From Nosema muscidifuracis (Eukaryota; Microsporidia; Nosematidae): a stretch of 64,000 bases of DNA. The position numbers and the translations under genes were made by a program. Position 1 is the first letter of the stretch. Every line of letters begins with the position of its first letter. Under the pieces are notes generated by a model. The model had not been told where the DNA came from. It worked only from the letters and a program-made list of their open reading frames with translations, and ran no database searches. Shown piece by piece: positions 31,202-41,554 of this stretch. Location of the stretch: the NCBI GenBank assembly GCA_028335825.1, contig JAIOKI010000004.1:558001-622000 (forward strand), given 5' to 3'.

Positions 31202-31543
31202 TTATTCTTCTTCATAAAATCTTCCTTCTACATAAGATCGCCCATCTTCTTCACTAAATTTGGCATATTCAATCCTTTTCTTAAATGTCCTTTCCAAATT
31301 TACATTATAAATATAAGCTTCATCTTCATTCATTCTACATGTAGCTGATCCATATATTTTATACGACATACCAGACACATCTAATTTTAATTTATCGATA
31401 GGGAATCCTTCAGGAAGAGGTATAGATTCCTTAAATGTTGTGTCAGTTATTTCTCTAACTAATGAGCTTGATTGTAGTGATATATCTGATATATTTGATG
31501 AGCAGAATTTACACTCATTTTTAAGAATCTCTTTATCACTCAT
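31202..31543 (-). CDS. HSP20/alpha-crystallin-like small protein
   Basis: 113 residues. KESIPLPEGFPIDKLKLDVS then GMSYKIYGSA and YVEGRFYEEE form the HSP20-like strand order and align with the 28021-28632 product at the LP..F....LKL/VKL strand and the C-terminal ...EGRF/QGRI strand. Four N-terminal cysteines or nearby (C11, C14) form a CKFC pair. There is no long disordered tail. No CCC is seen before the ATG, as in its presumed paralogue. Chaperone function is inferred from the fold pattern, not proven. Confidence 0.5.
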   Translation of the reverse strand: MSDKEILKNECKFCSSNISDISLQSSSLVREITDTTFKESIPLPEGFPIDKLKLDVSGMSYKIYGSATCRMNEDEAYIYNVNLERTFKKRIEYAKFSEEDGRSYVEGRFYEEE

Positions 31544-32527
31544 TGATAAAGAGATTGATTGTTAATTTATATTTTTAATTACGAATTAGATCATTTAAAT
31601 CTTTTATTGGTTTAAGATAATGATTGAGTAAAGTTAACTAGAAAATAGAATATGAGATTAAATTTTATAATATTAGAGTAGGTGAGTTTATTATTCTAAG
31701 TTTAAATATTAATTTATTATGTATAAAATGTTTAACAATTTATTTTATAAATTAAAAATAAAATTCAAAATATTTTTTATAAAATTCTTAACAAATTATT
31801 TAATTAATAAGTTAACAAAGTCTTTAAGTTATAAATCATAAATATAGTTATTTAACATTGATATTTATATAGTTATAAATCATTAATATTTATATATTTA
31901 ACATTGATATTCATATAATTATAAATCATCAATATTCATATATTTAAATCGAATACGTATTAATTTAAAAATTGAGAAAAATAAATTAAATTCGTCATTC
32001 AATTTATAAAATAATTTATTATAGAAAATAAATATTCTTGAAATAAATGACATATAAAAATTTATCTATAAAATTATCTTAAATATGAATTTAGTTGAAT
32101 GTTAAGATATTTTCTACTTTAAAATGTCAAAGATATCAAAAATATTTTTAATTTAAATGATCATGAATAAATTAATTTTAGTTTTGAAAATTCATTATAT
32201 AAATCATTGAATATATTTTAATAAAATTAATAAAAATTATGTATCAATTTATATTTAAAAGATGTAATATTTTAATTTAACTAAACTTTATAATAAATTA
32301 TAAGTCTTTGATATTTATAATACATCATTTTAATAGATATTGCATAAATATGATTCAAAGGTTTATCGAAATACTTGAAATATCAAATAAAATAAATTGA
32401 TAATAAATATTAAATAAAATAAATTATAATAATTGTCATATAAAAATCATAAAATAAATTAATGATAAATATCAAATAAAATAATAAATTAACAATATTT
32501 CAATTTAATTTATATTTTTAAAAAAAG
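31544..32527. other. AT-rich spacer left of tRNA-Ala
   Basis: About 980 bases. A loose repeat (ATAGTTATAAATCATTAATATT) occurs near 31850-31940. No gene or CCC-linked start. Confidence 0.4.
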
Positions 32528-32599
32528 TGGAGAATATGGGTATCGAACCCATGACCTCTTACTTGCTAAGCAAACGCTCTACCACTGAGCTAATTCCCC
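32528..32599 (-). tRNA. tRNA-Ala (anticodon AGC)
   Basis: A 72-base tRNA without intron. Acceptor GGGGAAT pairs with ATTCTCC and includes the G3-U70 wobble that is the alanine identity element. D-stem GCTC/GAGC, anticodon stem TTTGC/GTAAG with loop TTAGCAA (anticodon AGC), T-arm ATGGG-TTCGATA-CCCAT, and discriminator A are all present. Internal Pol III boxes A (TAGCTCAGTGGTAGA) and B (GGTTCGATACC) are intact. No CCA is encoded, as in eukaryotes. AGC is read as IGC after A34 editing in eukaryotes. Confidence 0.97.
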
Positions 32600-32639
32600 T
32601 CAATCATTTATTTTTATGTATTTAAATTTTTAATTCATT

Positions 32640-33250
32640 TATCTTAGATTAAATATTTTATAAATCATCTTTAAATTAAATGATTAAATATTTTATAAAT
32701 GTGATTAAAGTTTTGATTAAATATTTTATAAATGTGATTAAAGTTTTGATAAATCATCTTTAAATTAAATGATTAAATATTTTATAAATGTGATTAAAGT
32801 TTTGATAAATCATCTTTAAATTAAATGATTAAATATTTTATAAATGTGATTAAAGTTTTGATTAAATATTTTATAAATCTGATTAAAGTTTTGATAAATC
32901 ATCTTTAAATTAAATGATTAAATATTTTATAAATCTGATTAAAGTTTTGATAAATCATCTTTAAATTAAATGATTAAATATTTTATAAATCTGATTAAAG
33001 TTTTGATAAATCTTAAACAACTATGAGTTATTAAAGTTTTAATAAATCATTTTTATAATACATTAAATTACGTGTTATATTTTTCTGATTAAAATAGTTT
33101 ACATAACTAACATGTTAAAATAATATGCTTTGAATATTTAATGATTAAAATAATGAGTTTACTCAAATAACATACTAAGAATACTTAATGACTAAATTGA
33201 CATAAGATCTATAAAAATAACATAAGATCTATAAAAATAACATAAGATCT
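32640..33250. repeat. nested tandem repeat between tRNA-Ala and the bZIP gene
   Basis: From about 32650 to 33010 the unit ATTAAATATTTTATAAATGTGATTAAAGTTTTG, with or without an ATAAATCATCTTTAAATTAAATG extension, occurs about seven times in long and short forms, giving a higher-order array. At 33200-33250 CATAAGATCTATAAAAATAA is repeated three times (20-21 bp) up to the 3' end of the bZIP gene. Confidence 0.75.
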
Positions 33251-33278
33251 ATAAAAATTATTAAAAATATACTAACAT

Positions 33279-33833
33279 TTATTTTTTCTCAAATAACTCA
33301 TTTAAAGAGTCTCTTAATCTATCTGTTAAATCCTCTATATCTTCATTCTTTACAGTCAATTTATTTTCAAACATATAATTAATATCTTTAAGAAACATAC
33401 TTTGCTCACCATTCTGTTTCTTAAGTCTGCATAAGCAATCAAATAAATAAACAAGATTTTCTTGTTTTTTATCTTTTCTACCAATACAATGTCTAATATA
33501 ATCAAATATATTTTTAAGTATGCGATCATAATCTTCTATAGCTTCTTTAAGATCATTTATTTCTAATCCCATTCTATATTCTTTCTTCTCTAAATCTTTA
33601 ATATGAGTCAATTTCTTTTCTCTACTCTTCTTAGCAGCAAGTCTATTCTTTTCTTTCTTCCATATAATTTTTAATTGTTCTTCATCTAAATATTCATTCA
33701 TTCTAACTGGATGCATATATTCATTTGGTATAGGATATCTACCATAAGATGGTTCCATACGATCTTGATAATAATAACTATTGTCATAATGCTCTGGCAT
33801 GTTAAATTTCTTGTTTGGATTTTGGTCTTTCAT
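33279..33833 (-). CDS. bZIP transcription factor
   Basis: 184 residues. The basic region KEKNRLAAKKSREKK (about 60-74) has the N-R-x-A-A-x-x-S-R core of bZIP proteins, followed by a coiled-coil region (LTHIKDLEKK ... LEINDL ... IEDYDRIL), giving a weak zipper. The N-terminal 45 residues are rich in Tyr, Pro, Asn and Met and look disordered; the C-terminal 70 are charged and helical. bZIP dimers bind DNA, typically TGACGTCA-like or TGACTCA sites. Such sites recur in intergenic DNA here (see findings). No CCC is close to the ATG. The domain call is solid; target genes are unknown. Confidence 0.8.
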   Translation of the reverse strand: MKDQNPNKKFNMPEHYDNSYYYQDRMEPSYGRYPIPNEYMHPVRMNEYLDEEQLKIIWKKEKNRLAAKKSREKKLTHIKDLEKKEYRMGLEINDLKEAIEDYDRILKNIFDYIRHCIGRKDKKQENLVYLFDCLCRLKKQNGEQSMFLKDINYMFENKLTVKNEDIEDLTDRLRDSLNELFEKK

Positions 33834-36244
33834 ATGGCTTACATCATTTTTTATTTAATATTATATATTTTGAATAGAACATTCCAAAGTTCCATTTTAA
33901 TAAATTTATCACATTGACGCAACGGGCAAATAAAATTTCTGAGTAATAGAGTGCAATAAATATGAAAGTTACATCATATGTAAACAAATAAAAATCTTGA
34001 GATTCTTAGCTCAACTTAAAATAAATTAATAAATTTAATTTATAACTGTAAAATCTAATATTTATATATTTAAGATATAGTTGAACTTATGAATTTGATA
34101 TATATAATTAAATTAATTATATAATTATCACCAGATATAAGCTAAGCTGACAAATTTATTATGTGTTTTTCATCAAAAGCAATTAATTTAATAAATTAAA
34201 AAAAACTTGGAACAAATTAAATTTGTGAATAATTATTGGTTTAAATAATTGATGAATGATAATAGACTAGCATTATTAAAATATAATTTTATATAAAAAA
34301 ATGAACATAAGACTTTTTTTATAAATAAACATAAGATTTTTATTATTTAACATAAGACATTTTTTATAAATAAACATAAGACTTTTTTTATAAATTAACA
34401 TATGACTTTTTTTATAAATTAACATATGACTTTTTAATAATGACGATTTTATTACAAATAAAATTGAATAAAAAGATAAATATTAAAATACAAGAATTTC
34501 TAAAATACATCTATTTTTCGAAATATTTTTTCAGGTAAAATAATTGCAATTAATATTTATTAATTAAAATCAATATTTGAATTATACTATAAATATGTAA
34601 ACATTGATTGAAATTTTAAATTTAAAGCTTTTGAAATATTTCTAAAAATAATTTATTTTTTTATTAGATTATTGCGAAATGAAACGTACTTTTATTTTAA
34701 TATGACATAAATTAAACAAACATAAACGAAAATGACATAAAAAGTATAAAGACATCCATTAATGATATAATTAACATAAAAATTGCTTATAATGACAAAG
34801 TGATACATAAAAAGTATCTTAGCTGACACATATGAATATTATCAAATAGATTATTCATTAATGAATTCTTTATGCATTAATGTATTCTATTTGTTCAAAT
34901 TAATAAATTCTTTATGTATTAATAAGTTGTTTATGTATTAACACATTCTTTATGCATTAACACATTCTTAATTTTTAAATAAGTTCTTTATGTATTAACA
35001 CATTCTTAATTTTTAAATAAGTTGTTTATGTATTAACACATTCTTTATGCATAATAAGTTGTTTATGCATTAATAAGTTCTTTATGTATAAATAAATTTA
35101 TTTTGAAACTAATTAAAATAAATCTAACTTGTATAATTTCGATATTTGTTTAATTTTTAAAAAATGTGTTTATTAATGTCCAGCTAATTTTATTATTTTA
35201 ATACACTATTGTTTGTGAATATTCGTCATACGAATTACGTATAAACATATAAATGAATATAAAAAAAATCAGATTTTTTGTATTTTCATAATATTTTGAA
35301 TTAATTATAAATTGATATTGTAGATTTAAAAATTAATTAAATTTATAAGAAAAAAAGATCAAAATCATTTTTCAAGAAATAACCTTATAAAATTTAAATT
35401 TATAAATAAGACTGTTAACTTTATGTTTGATTTTAAGATTTATAAAAAAATAAATTAAATTTTATTTTTAATTTTTAAAATTATGAAGTTAGTTCACATA
35501 ACAACATATTATTTTTATAGATAGTTCAGATGACATAACTAAGTTATCATATTATTTATAATTATAAATTTCTTTTATGACATAACATTATATAATTATA
35601 AAGATATTTCTTTTGATTTAACATTATATAATAATAAAAATATTTCTTTTGATTTAACAATATGTTACTTATAAAGATATTTCTTTTGATTAATTATATT
35701 TTACTTATAAAATTACTTAAGAAGATATCTTTTTTTCTTTTGATATAACATTTTATTACTTATAAATTTACTTATGAAGATATCTTTTTTCTTTGGAAAT
35801 AGGAAACATAATTGAAAGAGTAATCGACTTTAAAGAAAGGAGATCAAAAAGAATGATGAATTAAAAAAACAAAAGTAAATACTGAAAGTCATGATTTTAA
35901 TCTACGCTGGAGTTGATTCTCATTTCTTTGATAATGTTTGAACTATTAAAGCTATTTATTTATTTAAATAAAACATATTTATTAAATTATTGTATAATAA
36001 TATTCTTTTATTGTTTATCAAAATTTAATTTAAGTTTTATTTTTATCTCTCCTATAAAATTAAGGAGTATTCTTGATATTATTTTTGTATATGACATAAA
36101 TTAAATTAAATACTGGAATCTTTTCTATTTGCTTTTAATTCATTTTTAAATTTTATCAATCAACGTTATTTTGTCAATAAAACTGACCTATAAATTGAAA
36201 ATAGATTAAATAAACAAAATCCCATAAAATAAAAACAAAGAAGA
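33834..36244. repeat. 2.4-kb repeat-rich spacer
   Basis: No gene supported. About 34300-34440 holds five copies of AACATAAGACTTTTTTTATAAATT-type sequence (about 20-27 bp). About 34860-35090 holds a degenerate array of GTTTATGTATTAACACATTC and CTTTATGCATTAATA elements. About 35500-35790 holds copies of ATAAAGATATTTCTTTTGATTTAACA. A 63-codon TTG-initiated frame near 35913 is not accepted as a gene. Confidence 0.65.
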
Positions 36245-36787
36245 ATGAAAACTATAAAAACTGTATTCATAGGAGATATTTCAGTAGGAAAAACTTGGCT
36301 TATAGCTACATATCTAACTAATGAAACACCAAGTGGATACGTAAGTACTGTATTTGATAATTTTGGAACTGTAGGTAAATTTAAAGATCAGGATGTTTTG
36401 CTTAGTATATTTGATACAGCGGGGACAAATGAATGGAACAAAACAAATGTAATATCATATCAACAAACTGACGTATTTGTTGTATGTTTTTCTATTAATA
36501 ACGTTTCATCTTTTAACAACGCAACTAAATTTCTCGATCGTTTGAAAATGTACGACGTTCCTATTATATTATGTGCGACCAAGATTGATTTGAAGGATGA
36601 TAGAGTAATAGACGGTAAAGTTGCTAGGAATGTTTCTGAGAAATTCGGGTGTTATGATTATATTGAAACATCAGCTATTGAATTCCATGATGTATCCAAA
36701 CTTTTTGATACAGTATTAGAAGCAGCATTGGAACCTAAAGAATATCAAAGAACGAATTGTATGAATATATTCTTTTGTTGCAAATAA
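36245..36787 (+). CDS. atypical Rho/Rac-like small GTPase
   Basis: 180 residues aligning to Rac numbering without gaps through switch II. P-loop GDISVGKT is at 10-17, switch I is YVSTVFDNF at 32-40 (Tyr32 and Thr35 kept), switch II is DTAGTNEW at 57-64, the base-specificity loop is ATKID and the SAK-like loop is ETSAIE. This places it in the Rho family, which organises actin and polarity. Position 12 is Ile instead of Gly and position 61 is Thr instead of Gln. Both are needed for normal GTP hydrolysis, so it may be locked in the GTP state, as in Rnd or RhoH proteins. The C-terminus is CMNIFFCCK, with no CaaX box but with cysteines that could be lipidated. The nearest CCC is about 20 bases before the ATG (ATCCCATAAAATAAAAACAAAGAAG). 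Confidence 0.85.
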   Translation: MKTIKTVFIGDISVGKTWLIATYLTNETPSGYVSTVFDNFGTVGKFKDQDVLLSIFDTAGTNEWNKTNVISYQQTDVFVVCFSINNVSSFNNATKFLDRLKMYDVPIILCATKIDLKDDRVIDGKVARNVSEKFGCYDYIETSAIEFHDVSKLFDTVLEAALEPKEYQRTNCMNIFFCCK

Positions 36788-38386
36788 CTAATAAATAAAC
36801 ACAAATTTCCTAGTTTAATAAGTTTTTCAACAATTAATTATGTTTTAATTAAAAATTTTAATTTTAAAAATTGATATGATCAAGAATTTAATTTGTTTTA
36901 GTAGATATCTTTATCTATGATACTATTTTAGATATATATTTTATATTCTTTTGATATCTATGACATAATCTAAGAAATATTCATTTATGAGATAATCTTA
37001 AAAATCATCTAAGACATTATTTAAGATACATAATTAATAACATTCTTTAGATATATTTATCTATGACATAATCTTAAAAATTATCTAAGACATTATTTAA
37101 GATACATAATTTATAACATTCTTTAGATATCTTTATCTATGACATAATCTTAAAAATTATCTAAGACATTATTTAAGATACATAATTTATAACATTCTTT
37201 AGATAATTTTATCTATGACACTATTTTAAATATCTTTAACTATGAAATAATCTAAGAATTATTCATCTATCAAATAAATCCTAGATATTTTTATCTATAA
37301 CATAATCTCGAAAATATTCATCTATGACGTCACTGATTAATTTTAGTTAATTTTGATAAATTAAATACATGTCATTTTTAATTTATGAATCGATTTTTTA
37401 AAAAATATTTAAAAAATGATTATCTATGAGTTATTTAACAAAAATATTTTAGATACTTAACTAACACATATTCTTTAATAAATTATTTAATCTTTAGCAT
37501 TTTTAAAAAAATTGCTGTCATTTCTTTACAAATAAATTAAATTACAAGATACAAAAAATTTCAAAATAATTATAAAAGTTAAAATATTTGATAAAATTAA
37601 ATATGAAATATAATTTTATTTATTATAAAGCTAATAGATTTTTTTTTATTCAATGATTGCGTCAGTTCTATGTGAACACTGTTAATCTAAAAAAGATGTT
37701 AGATCAAATTTATGAAGTTTAATTAAAATGTTATTTTTAATTTACTTTTTGTAACAAACATAATTTTCTACAATTAATAGTGAAATTTTAATAACAAATA
37801 GTTAATTAAAAATCTTCAAATTTTACTAAAACATTTGATTAAAAATATTTCATATTTATTCAAAAATGATTATGTCTGATGAAAGAAGTTTTTATTGGTA
37901 ACTCAGTAATTAAAAATTCATTGTTAATATTAGGAATGGTGTTTATTATAGTAGATTTGTAATTATTTTACAAAACTATAAGCAAATTAATTAAAAAGAT
38001 TATTTATGATTTACTATTCAACTTTAATACTGACAGATGTTAACTTTGCATATAAAATAAATAGAGATCGAATTATTATTAAAGACATTTATTTATTTTA
38101 TTTGAACTATCAAAATTTCCAAAAATTATATGCATGAATATTTGTATACTTTAAATGAATATAAATAAACAAAATCTATTTTTTTGTCTAGTTAAATCAT
38201 TAAGTTAATTTCTATAAAAATATTTGAGTTTTAAGTAAATTTCTATAAAAAAATATTTGAGTTTTAAGTTAATTTCTAAGAAAATATTTGAGTTTTTAAG
38301 TTAATTTCTATAAAAAAATATTTGAGTTTTAAAGTAAATTTCTATAAAAAAAATTGAGTTTTAATTAAATTTATTAGATAAAAAAT
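36788..38386. repeat. 1.6-kb spacer with two repeat arrays
   Basis: About 36950-37290: copies of TCTATGACATAATCTTAAAAATTATCTAAGACATT with ATTTAAGATACATAATTTATAACATTCTTTAGATA, period about 75. About 38200-38370: five copies of TATTTGAGTTTTAAGTTAATTTCTATAAAAAAA, period about 33-37, running to the TGT gene's 3' side. A full TGACGTCA palindrome lies at 37325-37332. No gene. Confidence 0.7.
37325..37332. promoter_or_regulatory. TGACGTCA palindrome (possible bZIP site)
   Basis: A perfect CRE/ATF consensus octamer in non-coding DNA. CG dinucleotides are scarce in this AT-rich window, so such an octamer is notable. Binding is an inference from the motif alone. Confidence 0.3.
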
Positions 38387-39547
38387 TTAAAGATTAACAT
38401 TTACCTTCTTAAGTATATTAATAATCCAGTCAGGAATCTTTTTGTATCTCTTATTCAAATACTCTTTAAGAAATTCTGGATATCTATCTTCAATAATAGC
38501 TTCTCTAATTCTTCTTGTAAGATTACGCATATAATATAAATTGTGGACAGTAGCAAGCATACAAAAATTAGAAGTACCTTTTATCATTGACAAATAAGCA
38601 AATGTATAATTCTTACATGTAGAACATTCGCATTCAGAGTTTTTAGTTAGATCATACTGGTGTTTATTGCTAATCAAAATATCTCCATTATCAGAAAAAA
38701 ATTTGCCAAATCGTGCTGTTCTTGTTGGATACACACAATCTGACATGTCAGTTCCTAAAGCTACACATACAACAATATCTTCAGGATAACCTACACCCAT
38801 AATATATCTAGGCATACTATTAGGTAAATTATTTGTACAATATAGAACAATACGAGCAAATTCACTCTTTTCTTCTCCTCCACTTAATCCTCCTATAGCA
38901 AGACCATTGGGATTTCGTTTCATAATTTCATCTATACTAAATTGACGTAGTTTTTCATCTAAACCTCCTGTAACGATAGGAAACAATATTTGTTTACTTT
39001 CTTGATTTACGACTATTTTTGGTATAGAATTTTCTACTTTTGTACGTTTTTCAGATTTTTCTGTATGATAAACTTGTCTTATACATCTATCAAGCCATCT
39101 TATCGATCTTTTACTGGCTATTTCTATTTTTTCTACTTCATCATTTGGATTAACAACTTCATCCAACTGCATTATAATATCAGCTCCAAGTGTCATTTGT
39201 ATATCCATACTCTCTTCTGGTGTAAACATTTTATCAAAAAATTTTACTCCCTCTTCTTCTACAACTACATCAGGAAGACTTCCTATTTGAAACCCACCAG
39301 AATCAGTAAGCATATTCCCTTTATATTTCATTAATTCTTTTATATTTTTCCCCAAATCTCTTAGATGGTAAGTATTAGCTAGTATCATATTTTCTTTTAT
39401 ATCATCTGTTATAACGGCTTTCATAGCGCCATATGTACCAACAGGCATGAATATTGGTAACTCGAGTGTACCATTATTTAATTTAAAAGTTGATACTCTC
39501 GCGTTAGTAGTTTTGCATTTGTACTTTATTTTGAATGTTCCAAACAT
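38387..39547 (-). CDS. QTRT1: tRNA-guanine transglycosylase, catalytic subunit (queuine insertion)
   Basis: 386 residues, typical for the family. DSGGFQ at about 82-87 supplies the substrate-binding Asp, TDMSDCVYPTRTARFG the nucleophile (Asp270), GGLSGGEEKSEF and MGVGYPEDIV the substrate pocket, and C306-x-C308-x2-C311 with a downstream His (TVHNL) the structural zinc. The enzyme exchanges guanine for queuine at position 34 of tRNAs with GUN anticodons (Asp, Asn, His, Tyr). Eukaryotic TGT is normally a heterodimer with QTRT2, which is not in this window. Queuine would have to come from the host. The start is supported by GCCCTGTTAAGATG, and it is divergent from the YEATS gene with 51 bases between the two ATGs. 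Confidence 0.93.
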   Translation of the reverse strand: MFGTFKIKYKCKTTNARVSTFKLNNGTLELPIFMPVGTYGAMKAVITDDIKENMILANTYHLRDLGKNIKELMKYKGNMLTDSGGFQIGSLPDVVVEEEGVKFFDKMFTPEESMDIQMTLGADIIMQLDEVVNPNDEVEKIEIASKRSIRWLDRCIRQVYHTEKSEKRTKVENSIPKIVVNQESKQILFPIVTGGLDEKLRQFSIDEIMKRNPNGLAIGGLSGGEEKSEFARIVLYCTNNLPNSMPRYIMGVGYPEDIVVCVALGTDMSDCVYPTRTARFGKFFSDNGDILISNKHQYDLTKNSECECSTCKNYTFAYLSMIKGTSNFCMLATVHNLYYMRNLTRRIREAIIEDRYPEFLKEYLNKRYKKIPDWIINILKKVNVNL

Positions 39548-39598
39548 CTTAACAGGGCATTTTTTTTTTCAATTTTTTTACATAACTCTTTAACCCAT
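39548..39598. promoter_or_regulatory. 51-bp divergent promoter between TGT and YEATS genes
   Basis: The whole intergenic space is 51 bases and holds a CCC for each gene: GGG at 39555-39557 (reading CCC for the minus-strand gene) and CCC at 39594-39596 for the plus-strand gene. It shows how little DNA a start needs here, in contrast to the kilobase spacers elsewhere. Confidence 0.6.
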
Positions 39599-40039
39599 AT
39601 GAAAGGATATTCATCATGTAAAATAGTTATTGGATCAAAAGCTACTCGTATAAAGAATTCTGTTACTGATGTTACACATGAATGGGTAGTTTATGTAAAT
39701 GCTCCTAAGCATATAGTAAGAAATGTCCAATATAAGTTACATGAATCATTTACAAATAATGTAATTTTAACTGATTACCCGTTTGAACTTAAAGAACATG
39801 GATGGGGTGAATTTACTATCCAAATCAAATTAATTCTTTTTAATGATGATAGATTACATACAAGTCATTTTCTAAAGTTGCATGGTGAAGGGGATGTAGT
39901 TATAAATGAAACTGTTGATGAGATTGTTTTTAAAGGTATTGAAAATCATATTACTTTTAGTGAAGAAGAAGATAAAGAATATAAAAAGATTGATGAAGGA
40001 ATAGAATATATGCTTAGTTTATTAAAAGAAAATGAGTAA
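39599..40039 (+). CDS. YEATS-domain protein (Yaf9/GAS41/Taf14 type)
   Basis: 146 residues, essentially one YEATS domain. HEWVVYVNAP at about 26-35, then VQYKLHESFTNN, PFELKEHGWGEFTIQIKLILFND and LHTSHFLKLHGEG are all conserved family blocks, including the GWGEF turn that forms the acyl-lysine pocket. YEATS proteins read acetylated or crotonylated histone tails within SWR1, NuA4, TFIID or related complexes. A short acidic helical tail (EEEDKEYKKIDEGIEYML) follows, shorter than the coiled coil of GAS41. The start is marked by TAACCCATATG. It ends 32 bases from the convergent ankyrin gene. Confidence 0.88.
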   Translation: MKGYSSCKIVIGSKATRIKNSVTDVTHEWVVYVNAPKHIVRNVQYKLHESFTNNVILTDYPFELKEHGWGEFTIQIKLILFNDDRLHTSHFLKLHGEGDVVINETVDEIVFKGIENHITFSEEEDKEYKKIDEGIEYMLSLLKENE

Positions 40040-40071
40040 TTGATAAATAATATGACGAAAAAATGAAAAAT

Positions 40072-41409
40072 TTATTTCTTATAAAGATGTTGATTAAATA
40101 AAAAATCGACATCTTTAAACTGTTTATATCTGTATACATCAATTTCATCAAGTCTTTTCATCATTTTCAGTGCTTCGTTTTCTTTACCATAAAAGCTTAA
40201 CAATGAAATTATTTTAAATCTTGATCTGTTCTTAAAATTCTTAATATTCATTATATGTGCCATTGAAACAGAAGAACATTTAAAATTATTGTTATTGTAA
40301 TCCATATCAGCTATATTAAGTAGTACATCAGTCACACTATAATTTGGAGTCACCATAACCCAGTTATCTTTTTCGTAAATATCTTTAGGACTTAAATTTT
40401 CATAATTTTTCATATTAATATTCCCATTTTGTCGTATGAATAACTCCAAGATCGTGTAATGTTTGAGTCTTGCTGCTATATGTAAAGGAGTATCTCCGTT
40501 AGAATCTTGCACATTTAAATCCATTTTGAGTAATAAAAATGTTATAGCGTGATTCATATCATTTAAATATGCTGATATGTGCAAAGGTGATAATTTACAG
40601 AATTTTTGTGTAGTTTGTAAAGTATATTTTGTCAAAATTTTTATCATTTCGAAATCGTGGGCCAGTACAAAGCAGAATTTAGATTGATGAATTAAATCGC
40701 TATTATTTTTAAGAAGTTTATCAAGTTCGTCTACTTGATTGTTTATACACATCAAGTCTACTAAAAACATTGGATTCTCTTTATTCTTAATTAGAAATAT
40801 ACTATTAAATCTGTTAAACAATTCGTACTGGAATGTTGTTATAAAACTCCATTCTTGTTTATCGTTCAAAAACTTGTTTTTGTTAAGAAGAAGCATTTGT
40901 GGAGTCAGCCCATTCCAAGCCAGACTATTTGATGGAGAATATCCTGAAAAAAGACCTACCATTTCTGTGCTTATTACACAAGCTAGATGGTAGTATGTAG
41001 GAGATAAATCTGATCCAAATATAGGACTATTTATACTACAAGGAAACCCGTAATTAAGAAATTTGTAGACAATATCGGGCTTATTTTTTAACATAGCCAT
41101 TATAAATATGAAATTCTGTAAATTAAAGAAAGAATGATCAAGAGGAAGCGAAGATTTATAAGGACGATTATCTAGTATGGCTAGCTTTAATAAATGTAAC
41201 TTGTGTCTGTTTTTTGATGAATATTCTGGTTTATAATTTATTTTATCTGAATTTTCGTTACGTTGTATATAATTAGATTTATAAAATTTTGATAAGTAAA
41301 ACAAGTTAAGAAGAACTTCTTTCTGCATATTAGAATGATAATCTTGTCTTATAAATGTACTGTAATCAATTTTAGATTTATTATTTTTTCTAATTTTATC
41401 ATAAGGCAT
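40072..41409 (-). CDS. ankyrin-repeat protein
   Basis: 445 residues from the ATG at 41409. That start is chosen because CCC stands just before it (GATCCCTATG); the frame is open back to a TTG at 41418 but no ATG lies there. The C-terminal half has ankyrin repeats: LSPLHISAYLNDMNHAITFLLL, NGDTPLHIAARLKHYTILELF and a following ENLSPKDIYEKDN. The N-terminal half (residues about 75-200) has weaker repeat-like helices (LHLLKLAILDNR, FIFIMAMLKNKPDIVYKFL). No DNA-binding, kinase or membrane domain is visible. Ankyrin repeats mediate protein contacts, so the role is unknown. Divergence of helix lengths, as in Swi6/Mbp1 ankyrin domains, is a possibility I cannot test. Confidence 0.75.
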   Translation of the reverse strand: MPYDKIRKNNKSKIDYSTFIRQDYHSNMQKEVLLNLFYLSKFYKSNYIQRNENSDKINYKPEYSSKNRHKLHLLKLAILDNRPYKSSLPLDHSFFNLQNFIFIMAMLKNKPDIVYKFLNYGFPCSINSPIFGSDLSPTYYHLACVISTEMVGLFSGYSPSNSLAWNGLTPQMLLLNKNKFLNDKQEWSFITTFQYELFNRFNSIFLIKNKENPMFLVDLMCINNQVDELDKLLKNNSDLIHQSKFCFVLAHDFEMIKILTKYTLQTTQKFCKLSPLHISAYLNDMNHAITFLLLKMDLNVQDSNGDTPLHIAARLKHYTILELFIRQNGNINMKNYENLSPKDIYEKDNWVMVTPNYSVTDVLLNIADMDYNNNNFKCSSVSMAHIMNIKNFKNRSRFKIISLLSFYGKENEALKMMKRLDEIDVYRYKQFKDVDFLFNQHLYKK

Positions 41410-41554
41410 AGGGATCAATTTTTTTAAACATAAATAAAAAATCTTATCACAATTTAAGACATTATTTTATATTCCTTAATAACTTTGCCCCATTTTATTA
41501 TAAATAAAGAAACATGTAATTTTAAATTTCTAAATTTTTTTTTGTTATTAACCC
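41410..41554. promoter_or_regulatory. divergent promoter between ankyrin and Nup54-like genes
   Basis: 145 bases with CCC directly before each ATG (GGG at 41411-41413 for the minus strand, CCC at 41552-41554 for the plus strand). An additional CCCC (TTTGCCCCATTTTA) lies near 41490. Confidence 0.45.

Noticed and set aside
35913-36104. 63-codon plus-strand frame
   Set aside because: Begins with TTG, has no CCC, and is Ile/Leu/Phe-rich as expected of AT-rich noise.
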